Below are positions 21,101 to 31,702 of a stretch of 64,000 bases of DNA, in pieces. The notes under the pieces were generated by a model. It ran no database searches and was not told the origin of the DNA. It was given only the letters and a program-made list of their open reading frames with translations. Location of the stretch: NCBI GenBank assembly GCA_033032175.1, contig CM065310.1:9672001-9736000 (forward strand), read 5' to 3'. Both the position numbers and the translations under genes were made by a program. This DNA comes from Saturnia japonica (Eukaryota > Arthropoda > Insecta > Lepidoptera > Saturniidae). Each line of letters starts with the position of its first letter. Position 1 is the first letter of the stretch.

Positions 21101-24100
21101 GTACCTATAATATCCAAATATTATAAAAGGAGCAATTCTTTTAAATCTACTAGATTTGCTTTCCAAATTTATTTATTATATGAGCATAACCAAGATATAT
21201 ATAAAGGTAATATTATTAATGGATGTAAGCAAGCCACGTTTTAAGATAGGTTAACGAAACTCTGAACAATTAGTTGACATATATAACTGATTTAACACTG
21301 CTATCAAACTGGTGTTTGACTATTTAATTTTTTTTTCTATGTTTTCAAACAGGCATGCTTTCCATATGATGTTAAGTGGTCATTTGCAGCCTTTAAGCGT
21401 ACAATCCTGTTTGTTTAATATTTCTGACCAATTCAAGATCATAATTCCACGATCTTTACATTGTATGTAATCATATTTCTTGTTTTAACAGGTTTTACGC
21501 GGTTATTATTTACGTGTGGTTTCAAACTTCTTGGCTCGCTTACTGTAACACTACGATGGACGCTTTCATATCATTTCTTTTTGCACAAAGTAAAACCCAG
21601 TTGTCTATTTTAAAGTAAGCTTTAAGTTATTATTACAAATATTTGTTACGTTATATTATCATGTATTGTGTCATGTATATTAAACCAAATATATAAACAA
21701 CAATTTCATTAAAAAATGCAACACTAACACGGTATAAATAAAAATAATTAAAATTTTATATCTTACTAGCTGTGCTGCGGTTTCGCTCACGTGTACTGCA
21801 GATAGCTCGAGCGAATCTTGTTTCCCTGCTCCCAGCTATTTTAAAGACAAAAATGCTTATTGTGGGTATTTCATAAAAGATAGATTTTCTGACTTTTTGT
21901 AGGTCGTTTTAAAGTTTACAATTATTTAATACATTAATTTGCTATATCTGTAATGGTTTACTTAGCGAAAGCCATTTAATTCCGAATTGCCCGAATTGAT
22001 TCACCATGACCAGTTTTTTGATTTGTGCGAAACCCTAATTCTTTTTCTAAAATTAAAGTAGTCTACGTTACTCCCTATAAATTCAGCTAACAACCAGTAA
22101 TATGCATTTAGTAAAAAACTGTTATTTTGACATTACAAACAGACACTTGTATAAATAAAAGAAACATAATTTTCAGTTATTTTCAGATATGACTTAGAAA
22201 ATGTAATCATTAACAGTAAAGAAGAAGCTAAAACATGTAAAATTTCATTCGAAGCAGTTTTCGAACGTCGTTTTAGAAAAATACTACTGCATTACAATAC
22301 AATTATTAAGTAAGTAATTACGTCAGATTTTTACTGGAAGGTACCACTATATTAATTACAACTTACAACTTTTTGTTGTAAAAAGTGTAAACATAAAATC
22401 ATCTATCAACAATAATGTAACCTATAAGTAGTCTAGTCTTAAATTTATAATTTTTTTTGTTAGATAAAAGAATACTTATTGTTTAAGTATCAGAGAAACG
22501 TGGACGCATAGACGGCTGATTCTTCTTCTTCTTTTTTTGGCACTGCAGAAGCACTTGCTAGTGTCAATGTTTTGTCTCAGTCTCAACTTAAAAGCCCCCT
22601 ACTTGAAACTAAATAGGGAGTTCCTGTGGCAACTGAAAATGCATGTTTCCAATTTATACTTATAATCTACTTCATGTATGCATAGCACAATAACTAAACT
22701 CTATCACACAAAATACCACCATTATTAAATAATATAGGGTCAAAGAAACTAAGTTAATGAATTAAAATGAAAAACCACAACATGGACCGCAACCAAAATC
22801 CCGCCAAAAATTCGACGGTTGATTGTAAATCTTTTATTTTTCTTAAGAAATAGACACTAATTTCAACCTATTACTAAATTGTTTCATCAATACAATTTTC
22901 TCAAGTTTCATTTTATCTGTAGAGCAGGCCGCTGATTTAAGGACTATTAATATAATAACAGTCGTTGTGCCCCAATGGTTATGAGCAGTGGAAATCAATC
23001 CGATAACCGCATACTCGATTTGCGGCATGTAACTACCAACTTTTTAGGAAATTGCTTACATTTACAAATTTAAATTTAGTTAGTAACGCAGTTGGCTGGC
23101 GGTGAAATATATCGTGAAAAAAGCTTAACACCTGATAAATGTATTCGTGGTACTTACTGCTTGGAATTTATTTAGAATCGCTTACGTCACGAAAGGACAT
23201 TGCCTCATTGAGTGTATATAAACGTCTGTATCATAGCGATTGTTTTGAAGAATTATTTTCCCTTATTCCATTATCTCCTTTCCACACCAAAACCACGTTA
23301 GCTTGCAAATTTTTATTTGCCGTTCTGTCCAAATGTGTAATCCCGGCCAACATGTTACCTCTCTTCTACAATATCGGGTCTTTCAAACGAGGCGTGAAAA
23401 GTTTTTTCTGCAGGTTGGCAATCGCCTTTGTTTCTGAACTGCATTGTACTTTCCATCAGGGTGCAGTCGTTTTTCCAAGCTGGATTAAAAAATTCATACT
23501 ACCATGCAGCACACCATAAACAGCATTGTAGGTACATTTCTCGGTGTTTATATATATACATACCTAAATAAACATCGTGAACAAGAACAGTGAGCCACGG
23601 TAAGCCAGAATCTTCCCACAGAACAGACCTTTGTTTTTTAATGCAACATTTAGGCGTTAAATGTAGCTATATTTATTCTAAGCGATGATATCACTAAGAC
23701 TCAGTTGAATTGTCCACGCCAACGTGTACTTATAAAAGTACTACTAAGAAATAATAATTATTATCATATTTATAAAAATTGATGTTAGTATAAGATAAAA
23801 TTAATCTTATTGTTTTTTTCATGGAGAAAGTTTATATGTTGTGCCTGAAAGCGATAGGTAGCGCTCGCTGTCGTCGAGTTGTAGACTACTTATGTATTCC
23901 AGTAGGAAAGGTCAATACAATGTCTACGATGCCAATTAATATAATATAATAACATACAATATAATATAACACACAATATAAAGAAAGGTAGGATTAATTT
24001 TTACGGGTTTATTAAGTTGTGAATACACAACGTCGTCCGATGTACTCTGAGAAATGGGCATTCCATAATTTTCAGCCCAATTTAGTAATTCCACATCGAC

Positions 24101-26653
24101 GGAATCCAGAGTAACAACCATCAATACGCTTAATTCTAAAAGGGCAATCCCTTATTAAATAAGATGGCAAAATGCTCTGCCCAAGATGAATTGTCGATAA
24201 AGTAATAATACCTAATTTAATAGTGTTGGTTGGCTATGTTATAAATTGATGATTTCATATTGTTTTTGTCGTATTTTTTAGATTTTCCTACGGCATACAG
24301 AATATATTTGGCGGGCCCGTGCTATATCAATTTTTAGTAAGTGGATGGATAATTTGCACTACAGCTTATAGGATTGTTAATGTAAGCTTTACATTTTATT
24401 TATTTTTATTTTCGTAAACTTAAATTATAGCCTGCACAAAGTAGGTACCTATAAGTACCTACTAACATTTAGAAAATATTACCTAGGAGTGAGACATGTT
24501 ACATGACAGTGTCCATGTCGATTTTGTGTTCTTTATGGTTCCAGAACATTTATGCTGCTATAATAAAAAAAATTATCACTCAACCACTTAGACTGTATTT
24601 TTCTTTTATATATATATGCCTATTATAAATCTAAGTTATAATCAAAGTATTATTTGAAATGAATAATAGTGCTTCGTCATATTATTTAATATAACAATTA
24701 TTTATGTAATTACAATCATATATATTTATGAATTTCCCTTTCCTTACAACTTATAATGCTGTTTCTTTTTATTATTGCAGATAAATCCATTTTCAATGGA
24801 GTTCGTCTCTATGATAATGTACATGTGTTGTATATTGACTGAACTTTTTCTTTTCTGCTTTTTTGGTAACGAGGTTACATTGGAGGTAAGAATAATGTAA
24901 TTATTGCTTAATACATAATGACATAATTGCATGATATTAAAATTAGTATGAAAAACTGAGAGATTAGAAAGAAAGTAATTCATATTTTATTTCTTAAATA
25001 GATACTAGCAAATTTTAATACTAATTTATTTCTCCTTGAATTAATTTTAATCGTTACTTCATTTTTTTTGTCTCTAGAAATCGACTTGATCGTTGAAACA
25101 AGACCACTTTTAACACAACAACAACCTTAATGATTTTGAGGAGTTTCGTGGTGTATCTTCGAATTCTAAGGTCCAATGCCAATAAAATTAAAATGTGACC
25201 GCCCTTGAGATATTCTCCTAACAAATAAAAAAGAATCATCCAAATCAGTTATTGCTAAACATCCATAGTTATCGTTATTTGACAATAAGTTCAAGCGATA
25301 GTTTAGCTTTTGTTTGTTTATTTGAACGCACTAATCTTTGCAAGTACCAATCAGATTAAGATAGTTCTAAATGCATTTTATAGCTCATTTATTACGAAAT
25401 GTTACAGCTTATACAACCTTATACTGCGACCATAAAGAGCGGAGCACTAATCATGAAAGTCAAGCAATCTGACAAGCTGAAAGCAAGTACGGGAAGTAAG
25501 AACAACGATAGGTTAAACGGGTGCGTTGGCAGTGGCACGGTGGAGAGTTGTTAAGATAGTTATTAAAATAATAAAACAGTAAATAGCTAACACTTTTAAG
25601 ACATTTCAGAGTCAAAAGTTAATAGAATCTGCCTATGCAATGAACTGGTTAGATCTTTCTGTAAAACACCGACGCGTTCTTATTATCTTCATGGAAAGGA
25701 TCAAAACCCATATCGTACCCATGGCAGGAGCTATAGTTCCACTGTCCAACAGTACATTTGTATCGGTACGTACACATATCGTATAATATTTTCGTTTGTA
25801 GCTATATCTTTTAAGATATGATGTAGGTTAAGTAATTGGTATACTTACCTACCTTTTGTATAGACATTATTATTTGTATTACTTATTAATGATGGGAAAC
25901 ATGTATTATGGTGCGTTTGGACATGATTAAAACCGTTCTGATGTGATGTTGCAACGTGCTATTGTCAGCGTCGCTGCTGATCGGCCTGATCCGACTCAGT
26001 GCTCACCTCTACTGAACGCCAGGATTCACAACATAAAGCGCGGCAGCTATTGTAGGTAGGTACCAGCAATATAGAAGTTATCGTATTTGGACCTGAAATA
26101 TAGTACTTACCAATTTCCGTTCTGGTGGACCTTTTTTATAACTCCCTTTTTCATCTTCCAAGTCTGTATACGATCTTTTTTTTAGGAATTCTCAGAATTT
26201 GAAATTATCGCGCGATAATCATGTACTTTCGTGTATTGTACGAAGGCATGTTGTTATCGTACATGTACGACAATTATCGTACGGTTGGAAGCCTTGCTGA
26301 ACGCTTCTATCTCTACTACTACTCACTCTCTACTTTACGTGTGCATTTTTAAATAGCTCGGCACATGTATAGTACCTACTGTCCCTGATGGTAAGCACAG
26401 TACAATCCAAACACAACAGCGCCTGCCGGGAGATCTATAATATTATCTATCATGTTGTCCGGCCTGCATAAATATCTCTTCACGTTACGTTGACGTATGA
26501 AGGAGGGAACATACTGGCCGGGAGAAGCTTTCATTCCCCAGGACATCTGATTTTTTTTAAATTACAATCACATATCTAACACGTTATATTATTATGTTGC
26601 AGGTGGCACGAAGCTCTTATACTTTTTACGCATTTTTGAAAAATACGGGGTGA
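18136..26653 (+). CDS. odorant receptor (7tm_6), nine exons
   Basis: Predicted exons: 18136-18330, 18406-18535, 18749-18959, 21492-21614, 22187-22309, 24282-24381, 24781-24885, 25610-25765, 26603-26653. Intron phases agree throughout, and the sum is 1194 bases, 397 residues plus stop, the normal length for a lepidopteran receptor. These seven-membrane-segment proteins with inverted topology sit in olfactory neuron dendrites and form odour-gated cation channels with the co-receptor Orco. Seen: first membrane segment (LYMLLILSLFLLYTVQQII), GGPVLYQFLVSGWIICTTAY, the family hallmark LFCFFGNEVTLE, ESAYAMNWLDL, and the terminal SSYTFYAFLKNTG. All splice sites are GT/AG except the donor of exon 3: the phase-2 end at 18959 is followed by AC, and no in-frame phase-2 GT precedes the stop near 19015. 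That intron carries a THAP gene, so the gene may be freshly disrupted. The ligand is unknown. Confidence 0.88.
18991..19015. repeat. perfect hairpin beside the missing splice donor
   Basis: AAACCACTCT at 18991-19000 and its exact complement AGAGTGGTTT at 19006-19015 enclose TAAAT, giving a 10-bp stem with a 5-base loop. It sits 32 bases past the expected end of receptor exon 3 and 78 bases before the THAP start codon. It could be the terminal repeat of an inserted element. Confidence 0.55.
19093..20400 (+). pseudogene. THAP-domain protein, four exons, one frameshift
   Basis: Exons 19093-19169, 19352-19532, 19811-19879 and 20106-20400 are joined by GT/AG introns with matching phases. Residues 1-87 form a THAP zinc finger of C2CH type: MLSCVVPTCKN, GITFHLFPADENRKSDWTKV, then SRSVLCSVHF. 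A polar linker follows, then a basic coiled-coil rich in K and L (RMKTLQQKYKRLAKKYESL), ending at TGA 20398-20400. AATAAA occurs about 32 bases on. The domain binds DNA in P-element-type transposases and in many insect regulators. No catalytic transposase part follows. In exon 4 the frame changes by one base near 20200-20212, ahead of the coiled coil. It lies in the third intron of the receptor gene, same strand. It is either a host THAP gene or the N-terminal part of a P-like element. Confidence 0.72.
19620..19765 (+). repeat. dispersed lepidopteran repeat inside a THAP intron
   Basis: The stretch with GCTCACGCCTGTAATCCCCG, GATAAGGGGCGAGCC and GATTCCGGGCTAATG matches a short interspersed repeat very common in moth genomes. 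It explains the open frame seen here in the second THAP intron (19533-19810); it is not coding. Confidence 0.55.
20401..21491. other. rest of the third receptor intron
   Basis: After the THAP gene come about 1.1 kb of mainly AT-rich DNA, with a more GC-rich piece at 20585-20765 (GGGAAACCGCTCCCGAGC, GTGGGGCAGGTGCGGGAC). No further exon or repeat end is recognised. The intron closes with TTTTAACAG at 21483-21491. Confidence 0.45.
23139..23519 (+). pseudogene. non-LTR retrotransposon C-terminus in the fifth receptor intron
   Basis: The 126-codon frame contains SRKDIASLSVYKRLYHSDCF, EELFSLIPLSPFHTKTT and, near the end, LPLFYNIGSFKRGVKSF. This is the terminal region of a group of lepidopteran non-LTR polyproteins (RDVASL.VFYR.YHG.CSEELF; W..LP..VFP..Y..G.FK). 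The middle, where the WN.LP motif should lie, is altered. It sits in the intron 22310-24281, same strand as the receptor. Confidence 0.6.
25130..25260 (+). repeat. interspersed repeat in a receptor intron
   Basis: This segment (AGGTCCAATGCCAATAAAAT ... GACCGCCCTTGAGATATTCT ... GAATCATCCAAATCAG) is the better-preserved relative of the copy at 17610-17700. I recognise the phrase as common in lepidopteran introns; the element class is not settled. Confidence 0.5.
26204..26269. repeat. two short palindromes at the left edge of the duplication
   Basis: ATTATCGCGCGATAAT (26204-26219) and CGTACATGTACG (26258-26269) are perfect palindromes. The second ends two bases before the duplicated segment starts at 26272. 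Neither is present at the 43781/43782 junction. Confidence 0.7.
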
Positions 26654-27850
26654 TAAAAAAGTACTAACGTCTAATTTCTATAAATTTTTAATTTTATTTC
26701 AAATAATTGAAATATATTTAAAAAGAAAATTCTGGAAACAAACAATAAAAATAAATGTTTATATACTCATAACCTCAACCTAGAATATGTCCAATTCTTC
26801 ACATATGCCCGCGATGGGAACGTCAAAGCAAATATTTTTGGTAACTGAATCAAGGAAAGAAGTCAAACGTTTGGAGGGTGATAGGACACGGCAATTGTGT
26901 AACTAATTTAAAGCCTGCCCAAAGGAGCAAGGAGAGAGTTTTTACCAAGATGTAATGGAATTGGAACGACTATAATCAGGCGCAGTACCTATAATGAAAA
27001 TTTCATAGGAGATTACGTTTGGGCGCTCAGTACGATTAAATCTTTAAAAATAAGTACAATATAAACTCATTTTATACTTAATTTTTCTTTACATTAATTG
27101 TAGTGTTCTTGAATAAAAGTAACTCAGGTGTTCATTATTTTGTTTAAAATACATAGTAACTTCCAACAAATTATGACAAAATAGGTAATTTTTCATAAAA
27201 TTTTAAATATTTGCTCTGGTTTCTACAAAACCAAATTTTGATCAAAAAAATTATTTTTCTTTTTATTAGTTATCTACGTAAAATAAACCAAAATTTCACA
27301 AGGTATTAACACCATCTTGCTAGAGCTACGTTTGAAGATTAGAAAAATAGTACAAGTTAGTCTTAAAAAGCGTGTATCCAGAGGCCTCAGCGATTAAAAA
27401 ACAAAACAAGTACCTAATGTCATAATTAAGCAGAATTGCCAGATGATTACATGTGTTACATTTTTCATAACTTTTCATCCTTTCGTGTAACATGTAAGTA
27501 ACTTTTAATAATTAGGACAATTTAGTAAGTTTTGTAAATATTGAGTTTTTGAACATATAATTTTAAGGCGCAATGTGAAAGAATGATAACTATGAACTCT
27601 TATGATGCGTGCACACGTTCCAATAAAAAATCCACACTACAAAACTGCTTACTAAGCCTCTAGTTTTATTGTGGTGAATCGATTTTATACATCATGTAAC
27701 ATCAAGTGAGATTATACAAAGAGTTTTAACTTCTAACGCGCGTACCTAACTGCACGCACCGCTTTTTTTAAATTGTTGATTATTTGTTAATCCATTTATT
27801 GTATGTATTTCAATATGATTGTATCTTCTCTTATATTTAAAGTCTTTGTA
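26654..27850. other. non-coding, downstream of the receptor gene
   Basis: AT-rich, no gene recognised. AATAAAAATAAATG at about 26744 could serve the receptor transcript as a polyadenylation signal, 90 bases past the stop. Confidence 0.4.
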
Positions 27851-28152
27851 TTAGCATTAGCCTATTCCACTTATCGAAGAAAAAGGCTTTTCCGACAAAT
27901 ATTATAAATACGCAACGCAAGTGAGTTTGTTTGTTTGTTTCGCTTACACGCTTAACTTATAAAAAATAACCTGTAAATTACTTAAAATAATAAATATTTC
28001 ATTAGTATTATTTGCAAATTGAGTATTTTGAAAAATAAAACATATCACACGCGGTTGAAGTCGTGGGCAAAGCTAATCACAAAATAGTTTGTTATAATAA
28101 TACACTCGCGATCTAATTCAGCTTCAGCAAAAGTGGAATAGGCTAATGCTAA
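27851..28152. mobile_element. 302-bp MITE with 22-bp perfect terminal inverted repeats (copy 1)
   Basis: The ends 27851-27872 (TTAGCATTAGCCTATTCC..) and 28131-28152 are exact reverse complements over 22 bases, flanked by GTA on both sides (27848-27850 and 28153-28155), a likely 3-bp target duplication. The interior has no coding capacity. It holds phrases (GTTTGTTTGTTTCGCTTACAC; GTTGAAGTCGTGGGCAAAGC) also seen in other lepidopteran repeats. The class is not identified. Confidence 0.7.
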
Positions 28153-29579
28153 GTATTTTGGAATATTTTTTCAAACCGAACCAGTAGTTTAGTTAGCACG
28201 TTGAACGAAAAAGAACACAAACGTGCAAACAAAAAACACTTTTGCTTCATAATATTAGAATATAAGTGAAAAATAGATATTATACTTTATTTAATTTGTA
28301 TGTAATCATTAATCTTTCTTTTTTATTATATCATATCTGCATCTATTTATTATATCATCATACAGATCTAAGTACTAATTTTTTGTAAAGAAATTATATT
28401 CTAGATCCGGTCCTGGAAAATGCGTCTGAATGTCGAATTGAATAGAGTTGCAAAACCACAATATTTTAATTTTATCATACTACTAAAAATTTATTAATAA
28501 TAAAATAAATCATTTTCTATATATATCCAGCCGTTGGCGTCCGAATCTGAAATAAGTAAAATAAAAGCCAGCTGACCAAAATTTTGCTTTTATTTATTTT
28601 TAGTTTTGAAAATGTATGCCGTAAGTAACTTCTCTTTCGAAATAATACTCAAATTTGACAAAAATTGCTATACTTGCATATTAAAATATATCAAAATGTA
28701 AAAAAACTATCCGCCATCTAGCGGTGAGAGGAGTCCGTGTTCTCGTCGAGCCTGTCGCGACACCCAAGTCAAAGTATCACCGCTGTGTCGGTCGGAGTGG
28801 GGGGTGTTAGGTTATTTTCGTTACGTAATTTCTAGATTCGGTCTCCACGCTCAAGGGCCGCGATAGAAGCTATACAATAGCTTAAAAGCAAAACATTAAT
28901 AGTTATGAAAATCGATTCACAATCAGCGAAAATATCACGTAACATCAATGAAAATAGGACAACGACAATAATATTTCAAAACAACTTACATGTACTTATG
29001 TATGCGCGTTAGAACTGATTTTTCTTTAAATAGTCACATTTGAGGATATTTGACTTAGGATATCAAGTATAACATTATCCTCACCACAATAATACGACGT
29101 TTAAAAAGTAGCTTTATATTGTAGACTTATTATTACAATGTGCATGCGTACCGTAAAAAATTCATTTTCATATTTTTGTCATAAAGTCCTTAAAGATGCT
29201 TAACTTCAAAAATACAAATGGTAACTTTTGCAGGAAGAATAATATAACTTTTCAAGAAGTGAAACGAAACTTTCGTTTTATGGTCTCAGCCAAGTAGCAA
29301 CCCAGCCTCCGCTAGGAGTAATAGTGTTCTGTGTACACAGCAATGTTAAACTTATTTTTGGTGTTAAACTTACAGCAGTAAGACTGTGACCGTTTTAGTA
29401 CTTTCAGTACTAAATTGGTATAATTAGGAGTCAGTGAAATTTATAGTTTCATTTTAGTATAAAACCCAATTTTAGTATTTTTTGGTATAATTTAACACAT
29501 AAGAGTACATTTTTGGTGTTTTTAAGGATTACTATCTAGCAATAGTATAAACTACAATTTAAAGAGACACTATTTTCAG
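28153..29579. other. non-coding, copy 1
   Basis: At 28170-28265 there is a tail-like phrase of a dispersed repeat (AACCAGTAGTTTAGTTAGCA). At 28705-28860 lies a GC-richer stretch with CCATCTAGCGGTGAGAGGAG. A near-perfect palindrome AAACGAAA-C-TTTCGTTT is at about 29262-29279, and a hairpin TTTAGTACT/AGTACTAAA at about 29393-29414. No gene is visible. Confidence 0.4.
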
Positions 29580-29704
29580 AATTAAAATGTATTGGCCCAC
29601 AAATAGATACTTACGAAAGCTTTACATCTCTGTTAAATGTTATAGATAAGTCTCCGAACGTAGATGATACTAAAAAACAAGCTATTGAAGAAGAATATCG
29701 TTAG
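29580..29704 (+). CDS. possible terminal exon of an unrecognised gene (copy 1)
   Basis: A good acceptor (CACTATTTTCAG, ending 29579) opens a 41-codon stretch in phase 1: LKCIGPQIDTYESFTSLLNV, IDKSPNVDDTKKQAIEEEYR, then TAG at 29702-29704. AATAAA follows at about 29965. I do not recognise the protein. After the stop another frame stays open for 28 codons (RRQMKFDEEVQNLL), so a frameshift shared by both copies is possible. No upstream exon was found. Confidence 0.3.
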
Positions 29705-30073
29705 ACGTCAAATGAAGTTCGATGAAGAAGTACAAAACCTTTTGTGTGGTGGTGGTTGTAAATTACTTCCATGGTGGTAATAGTAATATAGATAATAATT
29801 TAAAGCAGTTTTGGGCCTACAACAGTTTCAGGCCATGTTGAGCAATATTAGGTACACGTTAAGCAAGCTTTGACTGAATGTTGTACTTTTTTGTCACCTC
29901 ACCAGATATGATTAATATTGTAAAAAAATTGGTAATAATGATTAGGTATAGCATTGATTTAGAATAAAGAGTTTAAACATTACAATATTTAATTTTTATT
30001 TTATAACACCAAAAAGTAAGTATAACACTGACATAACACCTCGACTGCTGAATTATATCATAGCATATAGTAC

Positions 30074-30301
30074 CGTGGCAACTTATCACAGTAAATAGTT
30101 CTTATTTCAGCCACATTCTATTTTGTTTATGATAGACTGGCTGACTTTCAGGTCTTGAAAAAGATAAAGAAGACGTCTGTCACTGACTGACAAGAAGATA
30201 TATTATTTCTGTAATCGATTACTAGCGACAAAATAAATACAGCAATAATTAAAACGCTGAGCTGCATTTTTAATTAATAGGATCGGCCAAACGATCCTAT
30301 A
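30074..30301 (+). repeat. 5' LTR of Gypsy element, copy 1
   Basis: It starts CGTGGCAACTTATCACAG (the other LTR has TG, so the first base is mutated) and ends CGATCCTATA. AAATAAATACAGC near 30231 gives a possible polyadenylation signal. Confidence 0.9.
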
Positions 30302-30303
30302 AT

Positions 30304-30321
30304 TGGTGACCCCGACGTGAT
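30304..30321 (+). promoter_or_regulatory. primer binding site, tRNA-Trp type
   Basis: TGGTGACCCCGACGTGAT begins two bases after the LTR. This 18-mer is complementary to the 3' end of tRNA-Trp as used by some retroviruses. It primes minus-strand DNA synthesis. Confidence 0.75.
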
Positions 30322-30524
30322 AAAGACGCAACATTCGCCGATGCTTGGAACGTGACGATCCATGTACGAGCGACGCACCGGCCAGCCTGAAGCCAGCTAT
30401 ACTTGCATTACTCGTCTACCAAGAAGTTAACGCTAGAGAGGGCGAAGCACCACCGCGCACACGCCGAGAAATACGGAGAGAAATACTAGCATTTCACTTA
30501 GTCTTTCAATAATATTTTTATAAA

Positions 30525-31141
30525 ATGGCTGAAGGTGGCGTATCCGACACTGTTGATGATAGGGATAAGCAGAACCCACTTCTAGAGGTGCACCGTGTTT
30601 CCATCCATACCCTCCGTTCTGCAAAGACCGCCCAGCCCTTTGGTTTGCGTGCTTAGAGGCCCAGTTCAACATTAACCGGATTACAGTAGAAACAACAAAA
30701 TTTAATTATGCAGTATCGTTACTTGACACTAGTTGCACTTGTGAGGTTGAGGACATTATTATTTCACCTCCTCAGACCAACCCTTACACGACTCTAAAAA
30801 CTGCAATAATTGCTAGATTCTCAGATTCATATGAAGAGAAAATGCAGCGGCTGCTAGAAAAAGAACAGATTGGTGACAGGAAGCCCTCTACGTTTCTCCG
30901 CCACCTCAGATTTCTGGCAGGACCTGCATTCCCAGACAAGCTGATGAAATATATCTGGTCTAGTCGACTTCCCAGACAGTTGCAGATCATTTTGGCTGCT
31001 CAACGCCTGGAGCAACTTGGTGAGCTGGCAGAATTAGCTGATACCCAAATGAACATACAATCCCAGCCGTTTGAGGTAGGTGCTAGTACAATTTCACTTA
31101 CCCCACCAGCACCGGAACAGAATGCATTCCTCTCGTTTTAA
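30525..31141 (+). pseudogene. Gypsy gag, copy 1
   Basis: ATG at 30525 opens MAEGGVSDTVDD, which shifts frame near 30605 into ALWFACLEAQFNINRITVET. The capsid-like text continues with SDSYEEKMQRLLEKEQIGDR, KPSTFLRHLRFLAGPAFPDK and SSRLPRQLQIILAAQRLEQL to a stop at 31139-31141. This is the gag type common in arthropod Gypsy elements (LGDRKPSQFLRHL). One frameshift plus the stop inactivate it. Copy 2 carries the same frameshift. Confidence 0.82.
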
Positions 31142-31699
31142 GAACAAGTAACAGAACTCTCCCGTGCTGTTGCTTCTCTTACAGCTACGGGGGGATCATA
31201 TAGAGAGAAGTCACGCGATCGTAGCAGCAGCAGATCGTGTAGCTGCAACCGTTCACGATCACCACAATCACGGAATCCCGACCTATGTTGGTACCACGAA
31301 CGATTTGGTAAGCGAGCACAAAAATGTACACAGCAATGCACGTGGACCAAAAAATCATTCGGGATACGCGACAAGCGATCGGTAGTTGCGAGTACCGATC
31401 GCCCGCTCTCAAGTCGTCGCCTGTTTGTACTGGACCGGTGTACAAAACAAAGATTTTTGATTGACACTGGCTCTGATATTTGTTGCTTTCCCCGACGATT
31501 TGCCAGAGGCCATTTTATTAGCAGTGGATATGACCTCAGTGTAGCCAATGGCACATCAATTAAAACTTTTGGTAGTAATTCTCTCAATTTAAATTTAGGA
31601 TTACGCCGTGATTTTATATGGAATTTTATAATAGCTGATGTCAGCACACCCTTTATCGGATCAGATTTTTTAAGTTTTTACAACCTTTTACCGGACTGA
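31142..31699 (+). pseudogene. Gypsy zinc-knuckle-like region and aspartic protease, copy 1
   Basis: A short cysteine/histidine stretch (CWYHERFGKRAQKCTQQC, about 31287-31340) precedes the protease, whose active site reads FLIDTGSDICCFPRR at about 31457-31500. FIIADVSTPFIGSDFLSFYN near the end is typical of these proteases. A TGA at 31697-31699 separates it from the reverse transcriptase. The protease would cut the polyprotein in the particle. Confidence 0.8.
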
Positions 31700-31702
31700 A
31701 GG

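Noticed and set aside
22843..25239. Minus-strand frames within receptor introns (22843-23028, 23936-24124, 24744-24983, 25054-25239)
   Set aside because: Antisense to introns or exons of the receptor and without protein-like features; 25054-25239 overlaps a repeat.
30433..30672. Minus-strand frames over the Gypsy element (also 31138-31647, 33559-33801, 34222-34527 and their copy-2 partners)
   Set aside because: They are mirror frames of gag and pol on the plus strand with no protein resemblance of their own.
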